From: Coprinopsis marcescibilis
Lineage: Eukaryota; Basidiomycota; Agaricomycetes; Agaricales; Psathyrellaceae
DNA: 64,000 bases
NCBI GenBank assembly: GCA_004369085.1
Contig: ML210209.1
Span: 1 to 64,000 of the forward strand
Direction of reading: 5' to 3'
The notes below the pieces were generated by a model, which ran no database searches, was not told the DNA's origin, and saw nothing but the letters and a program-made list of their open reading frames with translations. This document shows, piece after piece, positions 45,915-57,905 of this stretch. Numbering within the stretch: position 1 is the first letter of the stretch; each line of letters begins with the position of its first letter. Made by a program: the position numbers and the translations under genes.

Positions 45915-48218
45915 TCAAGAAAAGGCGGCAAATGGCTCAGCATTATGAACCGCCCCTGGGTCGTTCGGCGAGAGAGCCGAGACGTTCAGAGAGTCGTTGT
46001 AAACATGGAACAACGACGAGTCCATGCCTCCGTCGGGTGTGTAACCCCCCGAGAAGGTCGCATAGGACCCCTGAGATCCAAGGCTGTCCGAGCTAGTTTG
46101 GTACATCGAAGGCGCCAGAGTTTCTGGCTCTGATGCTTGGCTAGTGGATTCCTCCGTTCCAAATGCCAGATAAGGATCCTGCTGAGACGCCGTTGACGAC
46201 TGTAAAAATAGCGGTCAGCAATCAAGGTTCTCGGGCGTTGAGTGAAATTTTTTTAATCACCTTTCCTGGCTGACTATGGAGAGCAAACGCCAGCTCGCTG
46301 GATCGTGAGATTGGAACGGTCGATGGCAGCGAAATCGCGGTTGCTGCTTGGTCCAAGGGAGTGTTCCGTGCAGAAGCTGCTGTTGATTGGTTGTTGGACG
46401 AATACGAGCTGTTGCTGGCCAACTCGGGAACCACGATACCCTGTGGTCTCGTAATCCCATATTCTTCCTGAGGATAGCCGGGCATCCCCAAGGAACCGTT
46501 GTCAGAAAGACCATACTGAGCGTTGGAATCCAGGTCGGGGAATTCCAAGAACTGGCCTGGAGAACTGCAAAGAGAGCCACCATCAGTTTCACTGTGTTGT
46601 TCCAGAACAGAGATGATGGAAACAAGAGGAGAACTTCTGCCCTCATCTCCACGGAATACGTACCAGGAGTCTTGACGCCCGCCGTTGTGTAAATCGGCCG
46701 TCAACCTATGATCCACTCTAGGACCTGCAGTTTCTGAAAAGTAGGAGCTGTTGATGCTGGACTCGCTAGTCGCGATGGAGACAATCGAGCCGAATCTGGA
46801 GTAGGCTTCATAGGACGTGGGAGACATCCCGGGGTCGTCCTCGCGGTCGTCAGCGCCGGGGAAAGAGAAGGAGTGAGGTGAATCGGGCGAGTTGCGCTCG
46901 CTATCTGCCGAGCTCGGGGAGGTCATGGAAGGAGTGCTGGCTGCACCAAACGAAAAGTTTGGAGACGGCAAAGGACCGGGGATGGGAGAGCCAACAATAC
47001 GCGAAGACACGGCATAGAGATTGCCATCAGGCAACGATGCACGACTGTTGATGTAGGGGGTGCTTGTTGGAGCTGGAGACAACGCAGATGTACGAAGGAC
47101 GAGGCCAAGGCGGCGATTGTCCATGGACGAACGGCGGATGTTGACATGAGGCACGGACGGATAGTGGTGGAGGCCTGGCCGTGCAGAAGGAGCGATGGGC
47201 ACGCGGTGGTTGTGGCGACCGTTTGGTGCGACTCCGAAACGTGGGCCAAAGAGGGCGCTATTTTTTGTGCGGGCAATCTGAGCGTACGGATTTGCAGCGA
47301 GACGCTGCAGACTTGCGTCGACGGATCTGCGACGTGAAAGCGGGTCGAACCACTCCACAGAGGGAGCACTTTGAAAAGAGCCAGCGGACTGAGGGAACGC
47401 GTTGACCGGCAGAGAGCCCCTGCGAAGGCTGTACAGATCTGACGCAGCCTCTGCGAACACGCTCGACCGTCTGTGGCTCAGGAACGTTGCACTGTCTGGA
47501 GGTGGGTCGACAGGCGAGTTTGCCCAGCCAGCATGTGAGATGTCCGTGTTGAGATGCAGTTGAGGCGGTGAGGGCGGTGTGAGCTTGTGCTCAACGTCCA
47601 GCGTGGTGTCCTCCTGTTTGAGCGAGCCACTCGAGAGGGCTGACGACGACGGTGAGAGGGGTGAGAGAGACTCGTCCGAGTCGAGTCCACCATTTGCTGC
47701 TGCTGCTGCTGCTGTCGCCGCTGTTGAGGCTGCTCCTCCTGCCCCTCCCGCCGCGGCGGCCTTGAGATGTGACTGGACCTTGGCCGACTTTGACTTTTCC
47801 TTTGCACGTCTGCAAATGGGGGTGTTCAACAGCTGCCCTTTCTGTCAACAAGAGCTGGTCTCACCGATTCTGGAACCAAACCTAACAGCCGCACCAAAAA
47901 AAAAAAAAAGGTTCGTCAAAGGGTCGAGACACAGCAGCAGCAGACAACAAGACAGACCTGGACACCGCGTGCTGTCATGTCTAGCTGCTGGGCCAGCTCA
48001 TTCCGTAGAGCAGCATTGGGCTTTGTGTCGCGTCTAAAGACAGTCTCGAGAACCTTGAGCTGGGCGGTAGTTGTGCGTTTGCGGTGCTTGACCTCGTTGG
48101 GTGTGTAGGGGTAGAATGCGCGAAAGTCGACAGCGGGGTCGTGGGGAGAGAGAATGTGGGAGGTGTCGTAGCGCATCTCGGGGAGGGGATATCTGTGGTC
48201 AGTAGTGGATTCAGGCAT
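45915..48218 (-). CDS. Homeodomain transcription factor with long Ser-rich C-terminus
   Basis: This is a nuclear DNA-binding regulator of the non-mating-type homeobox class found in mushrooms. The start at 48218 gives MPESTTDHRYPLPEMRYDTS. The 60-residue homeodomain runs from KHRKRTTTAQLKVLETVFRR through DTKPNAALRNELAQQLDMTA and RGVQ, then VWFQNR on a 17-base microexon (47865-47881), then RAKEKSKSAK on the next exon. The recognition helix is therefore complete (W, F, N and R all present). The rest is long and disordered: poly-Ala (about 47695-47760), Ser/Pro and Arg-Arg-Ser motifs (SHRRSSVF, YSLRRGSLP) that resemble PKA sites, and a Gln/Ser-rich end to the stop at 45915. No three-residue loop extension is seen, so it is not TALE type. 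It may correspond to one of the hom1/hom2 fruiting regulators, but I cannot decide which. Confidence 0.93.
47865..47881 (-). other. 17-base microexon encoding VWFQNR of the homeodomain
   Basis: The minus-strand 17-mer GTTTGGTTCCAGAATCG is flanked by CTGTTAG on its 5' side and GTGAGACC on its 3' side. It joins in frame between RGVQ and the ACGTGCAAAG exon, giving VQ-VWFQNR-RAK. Skipping it would remove the DNA-contacting helix and shift the frame. Confidence 0.88.
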
Positions 48219-48427
48219 GTTAAGTAGTAAGATGGGCGAAAAGAACGGCAAATCGATCCAAACCAGATTCGCCTTCAGATCTCTCCCCGAACTGATCCCG
48301 AACCGTGTCGCCCAGGAACTCTCTGCCTGCTTATTTGGGAACAGTCTAGCTAAAAGAGTCACATTCCAACATATACATTACAACATTACAGAATATACAC
48401 TACACTCCCTATCCGTCATTTATCCGC

Positions 48428-51400
48428 TCAGTTCGAAAGCAATTCCTCCAGAAACCCTCGCGGAACACGAGCAAGCGGCGATGCCGCAAAAACACTTTCG
48501 CCACTTGCCCGCATTTCTTCGTATATCTCCTCCATCTTCCTCCGCGCTCGCCCAACTATCTTGTGTTCGTACACTTCTCGTGCACTCATTCTCTCTTCTG
48601 GTTCAGTTCGCATCGTCGCTTTGATCAGCTCAAACAGCTCTTCGCTACCAGCCCAGTCTATTTCAGAGAAATCCTCTCGTCGTAGTCGGTGCCATGACTC
48701 TCCCCTGCTCATGTCTTCAGTATCACAGCGACGGAGGCAACGGCCCGTGGAAATCAACTCACTGATCAGGGACCAAGATGTTGGTTGCGGTTTCCAAGAT
48801 TGTCATACCCAAACTAAGAATGTTGACATGAGAATCGTTGCAAAAACAGAACACCGATCTAACCGTGCGACGACGGATCCCCCACTCACCTGAAGACATC
48901 AGCCGCTTTGCCATACCGTCCTTGCAACACCTCTGGAGCCAAGTACAGCTTATCACCTTCTCGCTCAAAACTTGTCCCATCAGTTTCAGCCCCGCCCTTC
49001 CGGGGCCATAGCGATGCCATTCCAAAATCACCAATCGTAAACCTCCCCTCCTGAGTAACAAACACATTCGACGGTTTTAGGTCCAGGTGTATCACCCCCG
49101 CATCGTGGATAAAGCACAGTCCCTGTCACACACAAAGTCAACCGACGGTTCGCCTGCAAAACGCAAACAAGATTAATTACTTACGTTACTCAGATCCACC
49201 ACGCTTTTCCATACCCTCGCCTCGTCCAATCTTGGAAACATCTTGCCATATTCCCACAGGAAACGCGCCAGGCTCCCCGACTCGCATAATTCCGTTTGGA
49301 TGTACAGCGCTTCCCCCTCTTCCCAGCTGTCGATGTACGCCAGCACGTTGGGATGTTGCCCGCTCAATCCACTTTCCACCGCGGCTGCAGAGAGGTGTTT
49401 GAGGATATCAACTTCTTCCCATAACCGGAGCCTGTTCACACGAACACCAGTAAGCATCCTTGTCTCTATAACAACCCAAGAGAAGTTCAGAAGCTCCTGT
49501 CGTCATCCGTCCGTTCTCCTAGAGCGGACTTGCGCGACAAAGGAACCCTATCCCAAGTCCACTCACCGATGTTTGACACCCTCGAATCTCTTCGATTTCT
49601 TGATTGCGTATACCTCGTTATCGTCTCCGTTCTTGCGTCGAACTTTGATGACACTGCCGAATTCCCCACTGCCGACTTCGTCGACGGTAACAAACTCGCG
49701 CTCGAACCGTCCACCCTTTTCTTCCGAAAATGGTTCCGATAACCGGCGTCTGCGCGCACTAAGTCCCGCCTGAACCGTCTTGCGATTCGTGGGTGAACTG
49801 GTTGCGCCTGAGCTAGTAGATGAACCACTAGCCGACCGGTCGCTTGCTTTCGAGCCAGAACCGGATGGGGATAGCAGCTTGGGGAGTTGCCAATCTACAT
49901 TCGAGAATCGTTAATTAACTATTAAGCGAACTCATTAATTGGACTTACCGATACCTCTGCTTCGAGTCGGAGTATTGGCCTGAGATGTAGACTCGCTGCC
50001 GCTTGAGAATGCGCCACTGCTACTTCGTCGCATCAACCACCGTGACCTCGGCATTGCCAACGGTCCGTTACCGCCAAATAGCGCACCAGGGTGCCCCAAG
50101 CCCAACTTGGTGTATCTGGCATCCTTTTTGGCACTCGGGCTCTCCTCCTCATCCTCCGTATCCGTGCATTGATCCAAAAGACTCCTGCCGCCTCTGCTTC
50201 CCGCCGATGGGAACGCCGCAGGTAAACTCTTCCTTGGCATTTTCCTCGGCTCAATATCTTCCTTCAACCCAATCTTTGAAGTAACTGCACTTTGCCAAGG
50301 ACGGTCGCCACCCAAAAACGTAGTCCGGCTTTTCTTGACCGGCGTTCCGGGTACCCTCTTTCCACCAGGCGCAGGTCCCTTGGCGGCGGCAGCCAATGTC
50401 CTTACGATGAATTCGTCGACATCACTCTCGTCATCGGTAAACATCGCACGGTGGTCGTCGGTGTCTTTAATCTGCACTTGCGGACCCGGCCACCCTGACG
50501 AGTGCGATGAGGGGCCAGTCAACGGAGTAATGAGCCCGTCGTCAGATCCAAATGAACTGACACTGGTGGAGGCGCCAGGCATGACTGTGAGGCTATGGCG
50601 TGGAGGGAAGAAACCCGGGTTATCGTTGTCAACAAGCACCGAACCTGCCTTGCCGGCCTCGTATTTCCGCGGTAAAGGTCTTTTTGACGATGGGGACGGA
50701 GTTCCCGAGGTAAGGCTGAACGTGAATGAAGATCGAGCGGGACCCTCAAACGACATATCTTCGTCCAAGTCGGTGCTGATGTCTCCATCTCCATCCTTGG
50801 AAGTCGACCATTGGCTAGGTGAATGCGCAGATGCCATGAAGGACCAGTCACCACTGGTGCCTGTTCCAGCATAACTATGTCGGTTTACAGGATTGTGTCT
50901 TGGCCTTGGGAGAGGGCATTCGGGGGTTCCGAGTGTTGTGTTCGTGCGAGAGCGGGCGGGTGAAATGTTGGTTTGGGGAATGGTTGGTCCAAAGAAGAGG
51001 GTGGCTGCACTCAGATTATCTGCACGAGTCAGAGGTGGCCTCGTAGGGAAAATAGGTGGTTTGATATGCGGACGAACAGGTCCATTATTGATTCGCCGGC
51101 GTGGTAGGGGCGAGCCGCCTTCAGACGAGGATGAGCCCGGTGAAGTGCGAGAACGGTAGGCAGTTGAAGAGGGGAACGCCACAGTACCGCTCAGCCTTGA
51201 CCGGGGTTTGCCCAGATTTGATTTCTGTAGACGTAATATCAGCAGGGTACACGCGGAACACACGAGGCTGGCCGTACCTTTGCGGGAGACGGCGAGCGCA
51301 GAGCTTGCTCTCGAAGCTCGGCAGAAAGAGGCCTTGCACGAGCCCTCCGCTTGACTATATGACCTCCTGGAGAAATCGCCTCTGCAATTTCTTCTTTGTC

Positions 51401-52195
51401 TTTCCCCTTTGCGGCGCCCTTGTTGAAGAGAGATGCACCAACCCTGTTACCGAATTCACAGTCGGAATCATGGTCAGAGTCTGTAGAAGTGTCCATCCGA
51501 TCTGCCCTGTCGCATAGTTTGAGTTTCGTTAGAGTTGCTGTGTTCTTTGAAATGAAGGCATCGGCATCGGCCTTGGATTGTGGAGTTTGCAGTGCAAATC
51601 TGGGGGCGCAAAGTGGAGCAAGCCTCTCGAAAGGACCAGAAGTATCGACTTTGAGTGGGGTGCACTGCGGGGTTGACTTCCGTTTGGTTCCAATGCCAAC
51701 ACGGGTCGACGTTGCCGGGTCGTTGGCAGCGGGCACAGTCTGCTGCTCATTTACGTCCCTTACGGACAAAGGTACCCTGCCAGTGGGAGCCTGAGGTCTC
51801 CTGAAGGAAGCAAGAGGCCGAGGCGATGTCGAGGAGTGAAAAAGTGAAGTGAAGGAAGTGCTGGGGTTGGCTGAGAGGAAGATGAGGCCTTCCTCGTCAT
51901 CCGCTCGGATAGGCTGGGGTTTTGTCGTATAGGACGGTGATTTGAACAGCTGCGCCTGCGCAGGTGATGAGTACGGAGAGTGGAGAAAGTGGTCGTCATG
52001 ATCTTGATTATTGGCGAACTTTGGGGAGAAAATTGCAGGTTGTCGCAGCGGTGAGGGTGTCAGCATTGGCGAATCGTAGCCTCCCATACTGTCTGAACAG
52101 CGTCGAGGAGGAGTATAATTGCGCCGATGATATGGCGGTGACATTGAAGTATCGTTAATGTATGAGAAATGTTTCGTTGGAGTCGATAAAAGCAT
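48428..52195 (-). CDS. WEE1: Wee1-family mitotic inhibitor kinase
   Basis: This kinase phosphorylates the Cdk1 inhibitory tyrosine to delay mitosis. It starts MLLSTPTKHFSYINDTSMSP at 52195. A disordered regulatory half of more than 700 residues follows, full of SP/TP sites (TPPRRCSDS, LTPSPLRQ, GTPSPSSKRPLP), as expected for a target of Cdk. The kinase domain is C-terminal: FVTVDEVGSGEFGSVIKVRR; VYAIKKSK with the ATP lysine; the helix-C region around RLWEEVDILKHL; ALYIQTELCESGSLARFLWE; the catalytic loop VIHLDLKPSNVFV; FTIGDFGMASLW; and EGDKLYLAPEVLQGRYGKAA. HLDLKP and EGDxxYLAPE are Wee1/Myt1 characteristics. The end is VPRGFLEELLSN-stop at 48428. Several short introns interrupt the kinase domain. 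The lack of a membrane anchor favours Wee1 over Myt1. Upstream lies a 3 kb gene-free region. Confidence 0.93.
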
Positions 52196-55100
52196 ATTAT
52201 GGCGGCGTGGCTAGAGATTATGGTTTGGTGGTTGTGCGGTGGGAACTGCGGCCAACACGCGTCAGAGCGTAATAGGGATGTTGGGCGATGTGCGTCTATG
52301 GTGTTGATAGTGTCGATGATGTCTAGGGTCGTGCACGTCGTGTCGAACAGCGAGCAAGGTCAAAACGGGAGCAAGGGCGGGAGGCGGGGATGGCGGAATA
52401 ATAAATAAAGGTCCTATTCACCCTTTGCTTTTCTCTCCCACAGGGCTAGCCTCATTCAACAACTGCACGTGACCGTGTTGTTGTGCTCCGTTTGGTCACG
52501 TTGCCGCCCTGCTGCGTTCAGCTTCCGTTGGCCTTCCCGAATCCCTTCTGGAAACGCGGTGAAAGCCCAGTTGCCATCCATTGCCGCACCATCCCAATGA
52601 GGCGTTCCTGCCTCCCAGATTATTGTATGCAACTCACTACACTTTGCTCAGAATCCATTGTTTCTTATGTTACTGCGGTTCAGCTTTCGAGTCATCTTGA
52701 CTGTGCTGGTTGCGTCTAGAACAATATCAAACTCGTACCATCCCCAAGGCCTAAATAGTCAGCCGTTCTGCCTGAGGTACTGATCCCGGCTGCCTCAGTG
52801 CTGGCGGGCGCCGCCCAAAAGCGTATAGATTTAAATAACTGTGGATTGTAAATCGTCATCCTCGTCACCAACTCAGGAAAGTCAACCATTCTGTGTCAAC
52901 TGAGAGTCATGTCTCCGAGCCTTCACTCCAGCAGACTCCAGCCTAGCGCTACGCCGTCATCATCGGACCGACAGGCTTTGCATTCATGCTACTAGCCCTA
53001 ACGACCCGTACTCCATGAAAGCAGTCGGGACATAAGTAAGGACGAGTTCAACGGCCGAGGACAACAATACACAAGCTCTCTTTGGGTTTGTGCAGTAACC
53101 ATGGTGATTTTTATGCATAAAACCTCTACGAATGGGAACAGATGGTCGTTTTCGATCAGGACAAGGCAGGAAAGTTTCAAACTATAGCTTCAAACAGGCG
53201 AAAAGCACAGCTTGCTCTGGGCAGTGGGTTGGACGGTGCTGCTGTTGGGTGCTATGCAGCTCCATGCACGTAGTTAACAAGCCGTCTCCGAAGGCCGACA
53301 TCTCGCTCTTGACTCGAGTCTCGGTTATTACTCCATTCTTGCGATGGCTCCGGTTCATGATCTCGTTCCCCAACATTTACCCCAGACGGCCCCGGCACTC
53401 GAGAAGCCACGTCAAGATTTTCGCTCGGACACGTCGATCATTACAGGTATGGTGAATCAATCCCACATGCTTTCGCGTGGAAGACAGAGACAATGCTTTT
53501 GCCCCTCTTTCTTCAAAGAGTCGCGACGCGGATACGAGATTCACGAGGAAAGGACGAGTTTGACTCCGCCTTTGCCCCCGATCACCAACAACTTCCTGTA
53601 CAGATAGCGGGATCGCACATCGCACAGTAGTACCGCACCTGATGACAACATGCACTGCGTGCTTCGGCGGCGTCAATTGCCAATAGATCGCTGCTCATTT
53701 ACTCCAAATCACATCTCGGGACCACTGCTATCATATTTGTATCCGAAACGAGGTTTGAAAGAGGTGGAGTATGGAGAAACCCAGTCACCCTTGATGCCTT
53801 GAGATTTCTCCTTGATAACTATCGCAGAAGGTTCCAAAGACGGAACGTATGACCTCTAGTACATCGCGACAGAAGGTACTACATACAGCAGACTTCATCA
53901 AACTCCACTTGTAATAAAAGGCAATATTTTGCGGTAACAATCTGAAGAAGCATCACGTCGATAATCATACCTATTTCCCTTTGATTCACATGACTAACTT
54001 GACGGAAAACATACCCTCGCATTTCAGGATTCACCCTGTAATATCTGATGCAAGCAGTATTTAGCTCGGTATTCCCCTACAATGGAATGGGTCGCAGCCC
54101 AAGTTAAGAGAGTGATCACAAATTCACAATCTAGTACTTAGTTGGCGGTGTCCTGTGTCCACAGACTTTGACTTGGATGCGGTGGTGCATATGATATATG
54201 CGATTAGGCCGCTACTTCACCTTCACCTCGCCTCATGGTGTCGGACCGTCGTTCAGAGCGCCTTACCGAATCATTGGATCAGGTTGTCCTCAAGGAACTC
54301 GAATATCTGACGCTCCGCATGTCCCGCAGTCTAGTACTATGCCAAACTCTATCTCAGGTGTCTGGTTACATCGTTCCTTCAGTTCCCAAGCTAACTCTTC
54401 ACCGCACCCTCTAATGGAATCAAGGTTTGCACTGAGCCGAATAAGAGTTGATTAAAACCAGCGGTTATGCCCTATTTCTGATGCCCGCCTGCCCCTTGGT
54501 AGCTTCTTGGGTCACTCAGACAGAGGTCACGACATACATGAGATCTTCGACACACGAATTCAGTAACTCTGTTAGATTTGATCCAGCTGTAAGGTGAAAG
54601 GCTATCATCACAAGATCTCTGTTCTTGGGCTTTTCCAGAAAATGAATGAATTGTCGCCGCTGTAGTGAGCTCATATTACGCGAATAGATTCAATGCCATG
54701 TCGTAGTGGGTCGTTGCAGGTGGTTAGGCATCGCGAAAGAAACGGAAGATCAAGGCCCCATTTTGCTATTCTTGTTTGGGGTCACGAAACCATTGGTCAC
54801 AAACATTCAACCGGTGTTGGGTATGTGCTTGCAGTGGGTTATCAGACGTCCCGCAAGGTCATCTGTAGAAATATCGCGTAAATCAGCTGTCTGACGGACT
54901 GCGGCGGTTGTATGAATCAATGGTGTCGGGAAATCAACTGCGGATTTGAGCCTTTGTGAAAGGACAAATTGTAAGCCCTGCCCTGACCGCTTACCACTCC
55001 CGCCAGAGGGGAACGAACCAGTTTGCGCGCTTAAACTAATGTCTCGGCGCCGCAACCGCCTCAATCGTGTTGATATCTGAGCAGACTTGGTGAGCATTTC

Positions 55101-55345
55101 ATCTGTTCTAACAGACACGTATACTCCTTACTCACCCTTGCAGTACCCGGATCCTCCAGTACCACGGCTACGAGGAAAGAAAGATGGCTATCCACCCTTT
55201 TCAGCTCGGCAACAGCGGGGTTTTCAGACCGGAACAGCCCATCTAATCGCGGAACTTTTATTCTAATATCATCCCGCCAAAGTTCCAGGCTATAAACCTT
55301 TGACTGCGACGACAACGCCCGGTAAATCCTATTCCGACCTTCGCA
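52196..55345. other. Gene-poor region of about 3.1 kb between WEE1 and HEM2
   Basis: This is head-to-head intergenic DNA holding both promoters. A CACGTGAC E-box lies at 52466-52473, about 270 bases upstream of the WEE1 ATG. No domain-bearing frame is visible. On the minus strand, about 54,807-55,315 could be spliced into a roughly 150-codon frame, but it lacks an ATG, so I do not call it. No tRNA or transposon pattern was seen. Confidence 0.45.
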
Positions 55346-56570
<1,225 letters not shown>

Positions 56571-56692
56571 TAGAAGGAAATCTGTAGTCTGCAAGTCAAC
56601 AATACACAGGATGGAAACACGTGAATAAGAGATTCCAACTGTTGTCATTGACATCATCGCGCGTTCCTTGAATTGCAACCTCCACCACCTTC

Positions 56693-57728
56693 ATGATGCC
56701 TTCCAGCATAGAGCGCTCGGTATATGTCCTGCTCACATCTATCATCGTAGTTGGAACTGCCTACTCGGTTCTGAACGAAACGTTTCTCGATACCTCGGAT
56801 CCACTCCTCACAGGTCTCCCCCACCCATTGGGAGGCACGCACCACTTTGCTAACAAGAAGAACTGGCTGAATGTCTTTTTCATCAAGAAAGCATGGGCCT
56901 GGACAACAGCGGTATTCCTACTTGGCTGGCTGGCAGGCCTAACGTCGACCCCAAAACCATCCAAGAATCAATCCACTCAGGGAGCAACCACAAGGACGAC
57001 AACGAGGTCACAAAACTACCGATTGCTCGGAACGTACTTTGTGCTGACAGCATTCTGGATCCTTTTCACAACCTGGTTCTTTGGTCCCGCACTCTTTGAG
57101 CGTGTTGTGATCGCTTCAGGGGGCGAGTGCCTCTTGCCAGGCCCAGTACCAGGAATGCACATCACCGTCCCCAACGAATATTGCTACACGCGATCGAAAA
57201 TCTCCACCGAGACCCACCCAGAACTCTTCCAATCGTTCCTTTCGACACCCAACATCGAAGGAATAGAGGCCACCTTCGTGTGCCCAGCCAGCGATCCCAA
57301 CTGCGTACAGAACATCCGCGGCGTTCCAAGGCTGAGGCGCGGCCACGACGTGTCGGGACACTTGTTCCTGTTGACGGTCTCGATCCTGCTTCTCACACAG
57401 CAGTTATCGGTTGCACTAGAGACGCGTCGCTCTTGGGGCACCCTACAAACGATCAGTGTGGGGCTTAACAGCGTTATGCTGGCTCTTTGGTTACTGTCCG
57501 CGGCTACTACCAGCTTATACTTCCATTCACCTTCAGAGAAAGTAACAGGATTCCGTAAGTTATGTTCGCACTCCATAAATCGTTGAGTTGTATTGATGTA
57601 ATTTTCTGCCCGCTTTAGTCCTCGGAGTTGTGGCCTACGCAGCTTCGCAAGTCGTGGTTTCCCTGATCTTCTCAACCCCAAAAACCAGATACCCCAACTC
57701 TTCCTCGACTGAGGCCAAAGGGAGATAA
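56693..57728 (+). CDS. FIT family (FITM2/Scs3-like) ER membrane protein
   Basis: This is a lipid-droplet-biogenesis and ER-homeostasis protein; FIT2 proteins act as acyl-CoA diphosphatases in the ER. It starts MMPSSIERSVYVLLTSIIVV at 56693, with six or so membrane segments. Family landmarks are FWILFTTWFFGPALFERVVI, the Cys-containing lumenal loop, GVPRLRRGHDVSGHLFLLTV with the first active-site histidine, and TTSLYFHSPSEKVTGFLLGV with the second. The exon junction falls inside GFLLG (intron about 57555-57618). The end is KTRYPNSSSTEAKGR-stop at 57728. About 320 residues fits fungal Scs3/Yft2 homologues. The two histidines expected for phosphatase activity are both present. Confidence 0.9.
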
Positions 57729-57905
57729 ATGGCATAGACATTGAACGGACAGAGAACGACGAATTTCACGCGAGAGATTCGATACTATTTGCTATGCTAT
57801 TAATTGTCTTTTGGATATTCTAATGTAGGGGTATCTAGATCTAAGTCTGTGCACGGGAAACAAAGGAGATACGTCCGTATAAGTTACAAAGAGACACAAA
57901 GGGCA

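Noticed and set aside
46257..47405. Alternative frames opposite or within the homeobox long exon
   Set aside because: They are shadow frames of a Ser/Pro-rich, GC-rich exon; the homeodomain-linked frame explains the region.
54807..55315. Possible two-exon minus-strand gene divergent from HEM2 (GTGAGT..AAG intron near 55085-55135)
   Set aside because: The spliced frame is plausible in composition but has no ATG within reach and matches no family I know.
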